DNA of 64,000 nucleotides from NCBI GenBank assembly GCA_022772085.1, contig JALFBN010000010.1, positions 88,755 through 152,754 on the forward strand, given 5' to 3'. The stretch is from Porphyromonas sp. (GTDB taxonomy: Bacteria > Bacteroidota > Bacteroidia > Bacteroidales > Porphyromonadaceae). The notes below the pieces were generated by a model. That model did not search any database, was not told where the DNA came from, and saw only the letters and a list, made by a program, of their open reading frames with translations. Position numbers and translations under genes: made by a program. Below are positions 28,386 to 36,125 of this stretch, in pieces (position 1 is the stretch's first letter; every line of letters begins with the position of its first letter).

Positions 28386-29672
28386 ATGAATACTACCATT
28401 TATCTATTTTCGTCGACGTTGTCCTATGAGCAATATCCCAATGATTCGACCTCTCGACTGTTTCAGGGGCTTTTGTCTCGAGCAGAGGCTCCTGAGCAAC
28501 TCTTGATTCATCGGGAGGGTGATCTCGTTTATTACGTTTATATTCGAGCGTTGGGGGAAGAGCCTAAAGGCTTTTGGGGGGTCTCTTTTATCCTCAATGG
28601 AGAACATCTTATAGGGGCTTTTGAGAAATTGATGAAGTTTTGTGAGCAACAATTACGCTATGTGGCTCTTCAGGGAGATTTGCTTCAGCTGGATGATTAT
28701 GGGAACATCCGGCGAACTAATAGCACTTTTCATGATCAATTGCCATTTATCGAATCCTTGGTGCATAAGATCCGTAAACAGTTCTCGGGGCTCGATTTGC
28801 CACTCGCACTTCTTCCTCCCACCAATTATGGTATAGATCGACGGAGCTTTAGTCGATTATCTGTTTCGGAACAGGATGTGGATATTTTAAGGGCTGTTGA
28901 GAGTCATGCTATTGTTGCATTGCTGCAAGCAAAAGACTATGAAGATCCGCTTCTCAGACGTTATGGAGAGCAACTTAGGTGTTTGGCGATAGAACGGGAC
29001 GACTTAAAGAAGAGATGCGAAGAGCTACAATCGTCCTATTGTGCCCTCAATCGACAAAAAAAACAGTACAAAAAAGTAATGTTTCTCTCCCTCCTAACTG
29101 CTTTCATTTTGTGTCTTAGTTCTGTTGGTTTTTTTGTCTTTAGATATCATTTACGTTCGCTCCGGCAGGATGCTTTGGAGCAGTCTTCTCAAAATAAAAA
29201 ACTCACGGCACAAAACGAACGTTTGGAACAGAGCAATCAGGAGTTGTCGTCATCCTACGCACAGGAGCAGCGCAAGCATGAAGAGGCTCGTTCGTTACTT
29301 GATGGATTGACCCAAGGAATGCCTCTTGTTGTTCGGGGGATAGAGGTGGCTATGACGAGTCAAACCTCGGAAGTTCCAACCTCTTTCAGTAGCAAGGCTC
29401 ATTTGGATCGTTACCTTTGGGTTGCTATTGAGTATAAAGAGATAGAGGAAGCTTTGGTTGATTTACAGGTCGAGGTGTATCGCAGAGAGGATAACATCCG
29501 GGTGGCCTCCATCCCACTAAGTGTACAGACACTGATGCTTGGCGAGGGGAGTCGTAAGGTTGTAACTCCGGCTATTTCGGGAGATTGGATCGAGGGTGAA
29601 TACGAGATAGAGGTACGTAGTGGGGAAGTGGTACTCTCTTCCAAGCGTGTTTATATAGATTCCTATCGATAA
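28386..29672 (+). CDS. Single-TM coiled-coil protein with periplasmic beta domain (GTPase cassette, gene 4)
   Basis: The 428 residues are not recognised. The N-terminal part (1-200) contains strands LVYYVYIRALG and GFWGVSFILNG, comparable in order to YSLVWARQIV and GGYVALSLQLDL of gene 3. A short coiled coil leads to a membrane helix at about 233-254 (VMFLSLLTAFILCLSSVGFF). Outside the membrane a second coiled coil (about 258-305) leads to a beta-rich C-terminal domain (about 310-428), ending LSSKRVYIDSYR, that looks immunoglobulin-like. The topology matches gene 3: sensing or tethering outside, regulator-like domain inside. Confidence 0.65.
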   Translation: MNTTIYLFSSTLSYEQYPNDSTSRLFQGLLSRAEAPEQLLIHREGDLVYYVYIRALGEEPKGFWGVSFILNGEHLIGAFEKLMKFCEQQLRYVALQGDLLQLDDYGNIRRTNSTFHDQLPFIESLVHKIRKQFSGLDLPLALLPPTNYGIDRRSFSRLSVSEQDVDILRAVESHAIVALLQAKDYEDPLLRRYGEQLRCLAIERDDLKKRCEELQSSYCALNRQKKQYKKVMFLSLLTAFILCLSSVGFFVFRYHLRSLRQDALEQSSQNKKLTAQNERLEQSNQELSSSYAQEQRKHEEARSLLDGLTQGMPLVVRGIEVAMTSQTSEVPTSFSSKAHLDRYLWVAIEYKEIEEALVDLQVEVYRREDNIRVASIPLSVQTLMLGEGSRKVVTPAISGDWIEGEYEIEVRSGEVVLSSKRVYIDSYR

Positions 29673-30007
29673 ATATGCTATGATTTCTCTTTTTTTACTT
29701 CTATGGCAATAGAGGCCCTTTGACCAAATTCTTAACCTGTTTTGGGAAAGACTATCTCCGAATTATCCTACCTTGTCTTGCTGGATTTATTGATCCACAG
29801 AAAACTCCAAAGCTTTTTCATAATTACTAGAGTATATATAGAAATCCCCTGCTTTTGTCCCCCCAGTAATTGCATCAGTAAGATGTTACCGGAGGTAGAT
29901 TAAAAAACAAAAGGAGGGGATTATTATCTTTAGGCTGGAGATGAAAAGTATTTTAGGGGGAGTCCATGACGGAAATAGATTCCCGACAAAACTTTTTCTC
30001 TTCTTCT
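29673..30007. other. Convergent intergenic region with long inverted repeat
   Basis: No gene. AATCCCCTGCTTTTGT (29843-29858) and ACAAAAGGAGGGGATT (29907-29922) pair over 16 bp with one mismatch around a 48-nt loop. The position between convergent genes fits a two-way terminator for cassette gene 4 and gltX. Confidence 0.6.
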
Positions 30008-31528
30008 TTATCCGAGGACTTCAATAGCTCGCTTAATGCGACGAATACTCTCCTCTAAACCGAGTAGGTAAATAATTTCATTGATATGAGGACCTTTAGG
30101 AGCACCAACGAGAGCTAAACGCAAGGCATTCATCACCCCTCCCATATTGTATTCGTTGCTTTGAATAAAGTTATTGAGAGCCTCTCCAAGAGTATTGCAG
30201 TCCCATTTAGATTGCTCTTGTAGGAGCGCGATTACCTCGCGCATTTGCGTGGGTGATTCGGATTTCCACCGTTTTTTTGCAGTTTTCTCATCGTAAGCCT
30301 CAGGAGCTATGAAAAAGAATGAAGTTTCGTCCCACAGCTGAGGAATGAGCTGTACACGATCCCTTACGACCTGCAAGATCGCCTCTAGATTAGATGGAAT
30401 TGCCACACCCTGTTGCTCCAAAATGGGGATAAATAGTTCTTTGATTAGGGTTAAGGGAGCCTCTTGTAAGTAACGATGATTGAACCATTTTCCCTTCTCG
30501 AAGTCAAATTTAGCCCCTGACTTACTACATTTGTCGAGTGTAAATGCTTCGATGAGCTCCTCTCGTGTCATGACCTCTCGGTTATCACCGGGATTCCATC
30601 CTAGAAGAGCCAGGAAATTCACAACCGCTTCGGGCAAATAACCACTCTCGCGGTAACCCATAGAGATTGCTCCACTCTGAGGATCGATCCACTCCAGGGG
30701 AAATACAGGGAATCCCAAGCGATCCCCATCTCGCTTGCTCAATTTGCCATTCCCCTCGGGCTTGAGCAGGAGTGCCAAATGGGCAAAAACGGGCATTGTA
30801 TCCTCCCAACCCAATGCACGATAGAGCAATTTGTGCAAGGGGGCACTAGGCAACCACTCCTCTCCTCGTATCACATGGGTAATCCCCATTAAGTGATCAT
30901 CTACGATATTAGCTAGGTGGTAAGTGGGAAGGTCATCGCTACTTTTGTAAAGTACCTTATCGTCAATAATAGAAGAATTGATACGCACTTCTCCACGGAT
31001 TAGGTCCTCTACCACAACCTCTTCGTTGGGTTCAATCTTGATACGCACCACGTAGGGTACACCAGCGACTTCTAGTGCAGTAATCTCCTCAGCAGAGAGG
31101 GACAGATCGTTTTTCATCGAACCTCGAGTGGTCGCATCATACTGAAAGTTAGGAATAGCCTCACGCGCAGCTTCCAACTCCTCCGCTGTATCATATGCTT
31201 TGTAGGCCTTACCCTCACGGAGCAATTGCTCTACATAGATCCGATAGATGTCACGGCGTTCACTCTGTCGGTAGGGACCGTGATCACCACCGATACCAAC
31301 ACCTTCATCGATCTCTATACCAAGCCATTGGAGCGACTCTAGGATATACGCTTCGGCTCCCGGTACAAAACGTTTGCTATCCGTATCCTCAATACGGAGG
31401 AGCATATCACCACCAAAATGACGAGCAAAAAGATAGTTGTAGAGAGCTGTACGTACCCCACCAATATGAAGAGGACCCGTAGGACTTGGAGCAAACCGCA
31501 CGCGTGGCTTTTGAGGTAATGAAGTCAT
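30008..31528 (-). CDS. gltX: Glutamyl-tRNA synthetase
   Basis: The 506 residues are a class I synthetase charging tRNA-Glu. The HIGH motif is HIGG in [20 protein letters not shown], and the KMSKS-type loop is KLSKRDG. The region [20 protein letters not shown] between them is typical, and the C-terminal anticodon-binding part is present. Start at 31528 is followed directly by [11 protein letters not shown], as usual. A -7 box lies at 31570-31577. Confidence 0.97.
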   Translation of the reverse strand: MTSLPQKPRVRFAPSPTGPLHIGGVRTALYNYLFARHFGGDMLLRIEDTDSKRFVPGAEAYILESLQWLGIEIDEGVGIGGDHGPYRQSERRDIYRIYVEQLLREGKAYKAYDTAEELEAAREAIPNFQYDATTRGSMKNDLSLSAEEITALEVAGVPYVVRIKIEPNEEVVVEDLIRGEVRINSSIIDDKVLYKSSDDLPTYHLANIVDDHLMGITHVIRGEEWLPSAPLHKLLYRALGWEDTMPVFAHLALLLKPEGNGKLSKRDGDRLGFPVFPLEWIDPQSGAISMGYRESGYLPEAVVNFLALLGWNPGDNREVMTREELIEAFTLDKCSKSGAKFDFEKGKWFNHRYLQEAPLTLIKELFIPILEQQGVAIPSNLEAILQVVRDRVQLIPQLWDETSFFFIAPEAYDEKTAKKRWKSESPTQMREVIALLQEQSKWDCNTLGEALNNFIQSNEYNMGGVMNALRLALVGAPKGPHINEIIYLLGLEESIRRIKRAIEVLG

Positions 31529-31569
31529 ATCTAAGTATTGCTTTAATTTTTCTATGTCTAATGTCCTGA

Positions 31570-31577
31570 CAAAAGTA
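31570..31577 (-). promoter_or_regulatory. -7 box for gltX
   Basis: Minus-strand TACTTTTG, 42 nt before the gltX ATG. No -33 TTG at the usual distance. Confidence 0.4.
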
Positions 31578-31788
31578 GCTATTTGTCGGAAAATAGTAGG
31601 TTCTTACAGAGATGCTACTTGTCCTAGAGTCTCGTGAAGAGAGGGATATATATAGAAATCGGTAAAAGCCCTTTCCTGTGGGAACTCCTTGGCAACAGAC
31701 AATTCATCTTCTTGTCTTCTGGTTCTAAATCTACAAGACAGAAGAGATCAATCCGATAGACGGAAAATAAAAACTATTGGAGTATTTC

Positions 31789-32532
31789 TTATTTCAGGAG
31801 TAGCGTTTGTCTGTTTGGATCATAGAGGGGAAGTATAGGATAGCGATCCTCTTCTAAACAGATGGGAATCGTTGGGAGATAACCTAAGCGTTCAAGCCGT
31901 TGATAATGCTCCAGTTGTACAATAAAATCTTGTAGGTGATCCTTATAAGCCAGATAGGAGAGGTGTGCGATTAGCAGTGCATCATTCGCACCCTTTATGG
32001 TGACACCTCGTTCAAGGAAGCGATGGAGCAATATACCTGCAAATAGGCAATCTTCACCCGCTAATTGTCCTTCCCATCCGGCAGCCACGACCAGTACCTG
32101 CTCAAATTGACCCTCTTTCGTATAGCCAATAATACGAGAGATATTACCAAATGATCCTATGGCGATGTATTGAGCTCCTGCTTCGCGTGCAAGATGTAAT
32201 GCCCGAGTGCCGTTTGTCGTTGTGAGTACAACCTTCTTATCTTTTACGAGGGCTGTTGTATATTCTTCGGGATCATTACCCAGTTGAGCACCCTCTACAC
32301 GTACGGCATTGCGCTCCGCTGCTACTAGATAATCAGGATCTACTCGATAATGAAGGCTCTCCTCTACAGTTGCTACGGGGCGAACTTCTATCGCTCCGTG
32401 GTATAGGGCTGAAAGGATGGTGGCAGATGCTCGAAAAACATCTGTGATCACTACGAGTGTCCGATTCCAACGGGATGGAGCATAGTTCTTGATAAGATCA
32501 GGAGAGGGACATAGGTGTAGTGTTGGATTCAT
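31789..32532 (-). CDS. 2-phosphosulfolactate phosphatase family protein (ComB-like)
   Basis: The 247-residue protein matches the ComB phosphatase fold: VVITDVFRASATILSALYHG near the start, DPDYLVAAERNAVRVEGAQL, LGNDPEEYT, VVLTTTNGTRALHLA and VVAAGWEGQLAGEDCLFAGI, which hold the Mg2+ and phosphate site residues. In methanogens this dephosphorylates 2-phosphosulfolactate for coenzyme M. No other coenzyme M gene is near and Bacteroidota do not make it, so the substrate here is open (sulfolactate or another phosphoester). It ends an operon with the small membrane protein 3 nt upstream. Confidence 0.85.
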   Translation of the reverse strand: MNPTLHLCPSPDLIKNYAPSRWNRTLVVITDVFRASATILSALYHGAIEVRPVATVEESLHYRVDPDYLVAAERNAVRVEGAQLGNDPEEYTTALVKDKKVVLTTTNGTRALHLAREAGAQYIAIGSFGNISRIIGYTKEGQFEQVLVVAAGWEGQLAGEDCLFAGILLHRFLERGVTIKGANDALLIAHLSYLAYKDHLQDFIVQLEHYQRLERLGYLPTIPICLEEDRYPILPLYDPNRQTLLLK

Positions 32533-32535
32533 CTC

Positions 32536-33024
32536 TTAGTTTTTTTTGGTGGGCGTGATGTTTTCGGAGGATATTGTGCCTTGATCTTCATTGGTATGCT
32601 CCCCGTCTTCGGGATAGATGCGTTCGAATAACTCCGTTATTTCAATTACAAAGTCTCTCCCTTCGACTAACTTAAGATAGTCTGTTCCTCCTGGTTTTGT
32701 CAATTTTACCTCTTTCGTGTGGGGGAGATAGGTTACTTCCACAATGTCGGTGAATTTGCAGACGATATGCGGTTTACGCCCGTAGTCATTACCGGCATAG
32801 AGTAAATACGACTTGGCATCTATGTAGTAAAAGGTGTCGCGACGGAGGTGTAGAGCAATCCCAATAGGGATGAGCAATGTGGGAGCTATGAGCGTCCACC
32901 AAGGGGCTGTAGTGCTGTGTGAAATAACAGCGATAAAAGCTATAACACCAAGAGTGTAGAGTATTGCTACAAAGTATGCCGTCTTGTAGCTACGTAGACT
33001 GTGGCGTAGATAGTACTTTTTCAT
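32536..33024 (-). CDS. Small two-TM membrane protein with PH-like domain
   Basis: About 162 residues from the ATG at 33024. I prefer this start to 33051 because the longer frame begins inside the gcvT terminator. Two membrane segments lie at about 17-35 and 42-60 (TAYFVAILYTLGVIAFIAVI; LIAPTLLIPIGIALHL). The following 75 residues form a beta-rich domain (TFYYIDAKSYLLYAG, CKFTDIVEVTYLPHTKEVKL) similar in outline to bacterial PH-type domains, then an acidic tail. Function unknown. It precedes the ComB-like gene by 3 nt. Confidence 0.65.
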   Translation of the reverse strand: MKKYYLRHSLRSYKTAYFVAILYTLGVIAFIAVISHSTTAPWWTLIAPTLLIPIGIALHLRRDTFYYIDAKSYLLYAGNDYGRKPHIVCKFTDIVEVTYLPHTKEVKLTKPGGTDYLKLVEGRDFVIEITELFERIYPEDGEHTNEDQGTISSENITPTKKN

Positions 33025-33029
33025 ATAAA

Positions 33030-33071
33030 TCAAGAAAAGAGGGTCTCCCACCTTAAAATGAGAAGACCCTC
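33030..33071 (-). terminator. Terminator after gcvT
   Basis: GAGGGTCT (33039-33046) and AGACCCTC (33064-33071) pair perfectly. On the minus strand the hairpin is followed by TTTTCTT. Confidence 0.8.
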
Positions 33072-33098
33072 AATTATATGCATTACAACTAAGCTCGA

Positions 33099-34187
33099 TT
33101 ATTGACGGAAAGGTGCTTTTACAACTTCAGCTTTGAGTTGGCGACCACGTACAACAATCGCAATAGGCGTACCCACCTTGGCATATTCCTTGGCTACGTA
33201 ACCCATACCGATACCCTTTTTGAGCCATGGAGACATGGTACCGGAGGTGACCTCACCAATGATTTCGCCTGCTTCGTTGGCAATTTCATAGTGTTGACGA
33301 GGTACCCCCTTGTCCTTGAGTTCAAAACTCACGAGCTTACGGGTCAAACCTCCGGCCTTTTGCTCTTCAAGGAGCTTGCGTCCGATGAGATCTTCTTTAC
33401 CCTCTACCAATTTAGTAATCCAGCCAAGACCTGCTTCAATAGGTGAGTGTGTATCATCAATATCATGGCCGTAGAGGCAGAAGCACATTTCAAGACGAAG
33501 GGTGTCACGGCAGCCCAAGCCTGCAGGCATGATACCCTCCGGCTTACCTGCTTCAAAGAGAGCTTTCCAAATTTTGTCTGCATACTCGGGATAGAAATAG
33601 AGCTCAAAGCCACCGGCTCCCGTGTATCCGGTTGCGGAGATAATCACATTGGGACAACCTGCAAATTCACCTACCTTGAAGGTATAGTAGGTGATTTCGG
33701 ACAGGTTGACATTGGTAAGGCGTTGCATCACTTCGGTTGCCTTCGGCCCTTGCACAGCAAGTTGAGCAATGTTGTCAGAGGCGTTTTCAAGCTCTGCCCC
33801 CATGGTATTATGTTTTTGGCACCAAGCCCAGTCCTTTTCTACGTTGGCGGCATTGGGTACCATCATATATTTTTCTTCTTCATATCGATAGAGGAGGAAG
33901 TCATCTACGATACCGCCCTCTTCCGTCGGGAAACAGCAGTATTGTACTTGCCCAACGGCCAACTTGGACGCATCGTTGCTGGATACTTTTTGAAGGAATG
34001 CCAGTGCGTTAGGTCCCTTTACCCAAAACTCGCCCATGTGCGAAACGTCAAATACACCTACATTGTTCACAACATTGAGGTGCTCTTCAATGATACCGGT
34101 GTACTCAATAGGCATATTGTAGCCTGCGAACTCGGCCATCTTAGCGCCAAGCTCAATGTGAGTGTTGGTAAATGGAGTTGTCTTCAT
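33099..34187 (-). CDS. gcvT: Glycine cleavage T-protein (aminomethyltransferase)
   Basis: The 362-residue protein transfers the aminomethyl carbon to tetrahydrofolate, releasing ammonia. Typical segments are [47 protein letters not shown] and the C-terminal [20 protein letters not shown]. It supplies methylene-tetrahydrofolate, the FolD substrate. No other gcv gene adjoins it. It has its own -7 box (34228) and terminator, so it is a single-gene unit. Confidence 0.96.
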   Translation of the reverse strand: MKTTPFTNTHIELGAKMAEFAGYNMPIEYTGIIEEHLNVVNNVGVFDVSHMGEFWVKGPNALAFLQKVSSNDASKLAVGQVQYCCFPTEEGGIVDDFLLYRYEEEKYMMVPNAANVEKDWAWCQKHNTMGAELENASDNIAQLAVQGPKATEVMQRLTNVNLSEITYYTFKVGEFAGCPNVIISATGYTGAGGFELYFYPEYADKIWKALFEAGKPEGIMPAGLGCRDTLRLEMCFCLYGHDIDDTHSPIEAGLGWITKLVEGKEDLIGRKLLEEQKAGGLTRKLVSFELKDKGVPRQHYEIANEAGEIIGEVTSGTMSPWLKKGIGMGYVAKEYAKVGTPIAIVVRGRQLKAEVVKAPFRQ

Positions 34188-34227
34188 ATTCGTATAAATG
34201 TATCTAATCAGTATTGTTACTCTAGGA

Positions 34228-34235
34228 CAAAGGTA
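34228..34235 (-). promoter_or_regulatory. -7 box for gcvT
   Basis: Minus-strand TACCTTTG, 41 nt before the gcvT ATG. -33 TTG not found at 19-20 nt. Confidence 0.45.
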
Positions 34236-34264
34236 GCTAATCCGATGGGATTAAGGGGTACGAT

Positions 34265-35011
34265 TTAGCGATAAAGATGAGCAAGAATGGCTGGAGAGGA
34301 GAGCTCGCCTATGGGAGCATAGTGTAGTTTGATATAATCTAGTAGGTAGGTTAAGGTGCGTTTACGCTCTTCTCGTGTAAATCGGAAGAGATGCATATTA
34401 TTGTAATTGATTCGTCGGATCTTCGTGAGCGCACCGACCTCCTTGGGGGAGAGACTGTATCCGTTGTGAGGATTGTAGGGAACAAAAGCTACTTCTTTGA
34501 GGTTGAACCATCCCTTAGGCTCTTCGTCCAATAAATGTGTAGGAAATATACCCAAAGGATCGAGCAATCCTAAAAAGAAGGCAATATGGAAGTTGGCACA
34601 GCTGTTTTTTGTTTCCTCCAATTGGGCAATCCCATGACTGATATAGCGGTACACTTCGGGATCTGCAGGGGCATTGCGTAAGATGTGGTAGAGAGCCTCA
34701 GCTAGAAAAAATGCGATATGAACTTTGTGAGGTTCATAGAGAAGTAGGTTTAAGTTGAGTTTGTGATATTCGGCTTGCTCAATCTGTTGCAAACTTCTTT
34801 GGGGGCGATGCTCAGCTGTAATTGCTAGTTCTGCCAATGGATTCATCATGCGTTGCAGCAGATATTTGCCCGATCGCCTACTCCTCCCCCTCGGCGCGTG
34901 AGGAATACGATAAGCTATCACCCCCTCCTCTTCCGTTAGGAGGTGGGCAATAGCAAATTGATCGTTATAGGCTCGGGTAGTCAGTACGATAGCCCGTGTT
35001 GCAAGCAGCAT
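34265..35011 (-). CDS. recO: DNA repair protein RecO
   Basis: The 248 residues begin MLLATRAIVLTTRAYNDQFA, the RecO OB-fold start in which the protein promotes RecA loading with RecR. A helical domain with KVHIAFFLAEALYHILR and ANFHIAFFLGLLDPLGIFP follows. The zinc-finger cysteines found in some RecO are not evident, as is usual in Bacteroidota. It lies 35 nt after the CobD-like gene. Confidence 0.85.
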   Translation of the reverse strand: MLLATRAIVLTTRAYNDQFAIAHLLTEEEGVIAYRIPHAPRGRSRRSGKYLLQRMMNPLAELAITAEHRPQRSLQQIEQAEYHKLNLNLLLYEPHKVHIAFFLAEALYHILRNAPADPEVYRYISHGIAQLEETKNSCANFHIAFFLGLLDPLGIFPTHLLDEEPKGWFNLKEVAFVPYNPHNGYSLSPKEVGALTKIRRINYNNMHLFRFTREERKRTLTYLLDYIKLHYAPIGELSSPAILAHLYR

Positions 35012-35046
35012 ACTTTTCTAGTTCTCTTCCCCTCCGTGTGCCGTGC

Positions 35047-36078
35047 TTATTGTTGTTGCAACCAAGTACTGATACCCGCAACGAGTTTGTTGTTACTGGC
35101 TTCGTCTCGAGATGTAATACGTGCATAGCTTTCGTCTAGACCTGCAAAGTTACTTGCATCTCGGATCAGGATGTTGTGCTCATTAGCCAAATACTCTTTG
35201 AGCTCTCTGGCAGTACCTTTTTTGAGGCGAATGAGGAAGAATGTAGTCTCACTTGGTAGTACCTCAAGTCCATCCAACTGATGCAACTTGCTCATAAGCT
35301 CTTGGGTTGAACGCAACCATGAACGTATGGGGAGTGTAAATTGAGCAGGGTGAATTAAGATATATTTGGCTGCCTCCAAAGCAATCGTATTAACTGACCA
35401 AGGAATTACGAGACGTCGCATCCGGTGCGTATGTTGCTCGGTTGCCACGATGTAGCCGATACGTAGTCCCGGAATCCCATAGGCATGGCTAAAGCTCCAA
35501 AAAGAGATTACGTTGGGGTGTTGTTTGCTATCGTTAGGTTTGATCTTATTGGTTGTGGTGTAGTTGGCATAGCTCTGATCCAATACAAATAAAACAGCGG
35601 GATACCTCTCAATCGTTTGCATCAGCTCGGCATACGATAGGATGCGCCCGTCAGGATTATTGGGTGAGGCTATGTAGCAGATATCAACTTCTTCCAGGGG
35701 CCACTCAGAAATGGGTGTATTACCTGCGATGAGGCGCACATCCGATTGATACAGACGAGAGGCATCTTCATACTCGGCAAAAGCGGGCGATGGGATAAGT
35801 ACACGCTTCCCCGCAAAGGCCTCTGCAATCAGATAAATGGCTTGTGTGGGACCATTGGTTACGATGATGCAGTCCTCTTTGAGCCCATGGCGTCGGGCAA
35901 TCATTTTCCTAAGGGTTGCTGCATCGGGTTCGGGATACTGGCGCATACAATCAGCCAACGAACGAGACAAATGTTCTCCGAGTAGCGTGTGATCAGCTCC
36001 GTGCCAAACGGTATTACTAAAATTGAGGCAAGGTGTCGTGCCTGTGGTCAGGCGTTCATCTCCGTGTCCGTTAATCAT
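35047..36078 (-). CDS. CobD/HisC-like fold type I aminotransferase homologue lacking the PLP lysine
   Basis: The 343 residues resemble L-threonine-phosphate decarboxylase CobD (start MINGHGDE, then YPEPDAATLRKMIARRHG and VTNGPTQAIYLIAEAF). PLP-pocket residues are kept: SPNNPDG, LDQSYANY and the substrate Arg in PGLRIGY. The lysine that should bind PLP, expected in a stretch like SFTKxYAIPG, is histidine: SFSHAYGIPG, His198, codon at 35485-35487. I checked the bases and they read CAT on the minus strand. Known precedent for Lys-to-His is ColD, a dehydratase using PMP. The protein may have changed chemistry or lost it. It precedes recO by 35 nt. Confidence 0.8.
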   Translation of the reverse strand: MINGHGDERLTTGTTPCLNFSNTVWHGADHTLLGEHLSRSLADCMRQYPEPDAATLRKMIARRHGLKEDCIIVTNGPTQAIYLIAEAFAGKRVLIPSPAFAEYEDASRLYQSDVRLIAGNTPISEWPLEEVDICYIASPNNPDGRILSYAELMQTIERYPAVLFVLDQSYANYTTTNKIKPNDSKQHPNVISFWSFSHAYGIPGLRIGYIVATEQHTHRMRRLVIPWSVNTIALEAAKYILIHPAQFTLPIRSWLRSTQELMSKLHQLDGLEVLPSETTFFLIRLKKGTARELKEYLANEHNILIRDASNFAGLDESYARITSRDEASNNKLVAGISTWLQQQ

Positions 36079-36125
36079 TTTTTTTCTTCAGTCTCTCTCT
36101 AGTATGTAATATTTAGAAGTAGCGT

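Noticed and set aside
29833..31660. 14-nt direct repeat TATATATAGAAATC at 29833 and 31647 flanking gltX
   Set aside because: AT-rich words of this length are expected by chance several times in 64 kb; similarity does not extend.
33025..33051. Upstream start of the small membrane protein at 33051
   Set aside because: It would begin inside the gcvT terminator hairpin; the ATG at 33024 lies just after it and gives a plausible N-terminus.
33447..34268. 273-codon open frame antisense to gcvT
   Set aside because: It mirrors a strongly conserved gene, has no signal or known motif and no start-site support.
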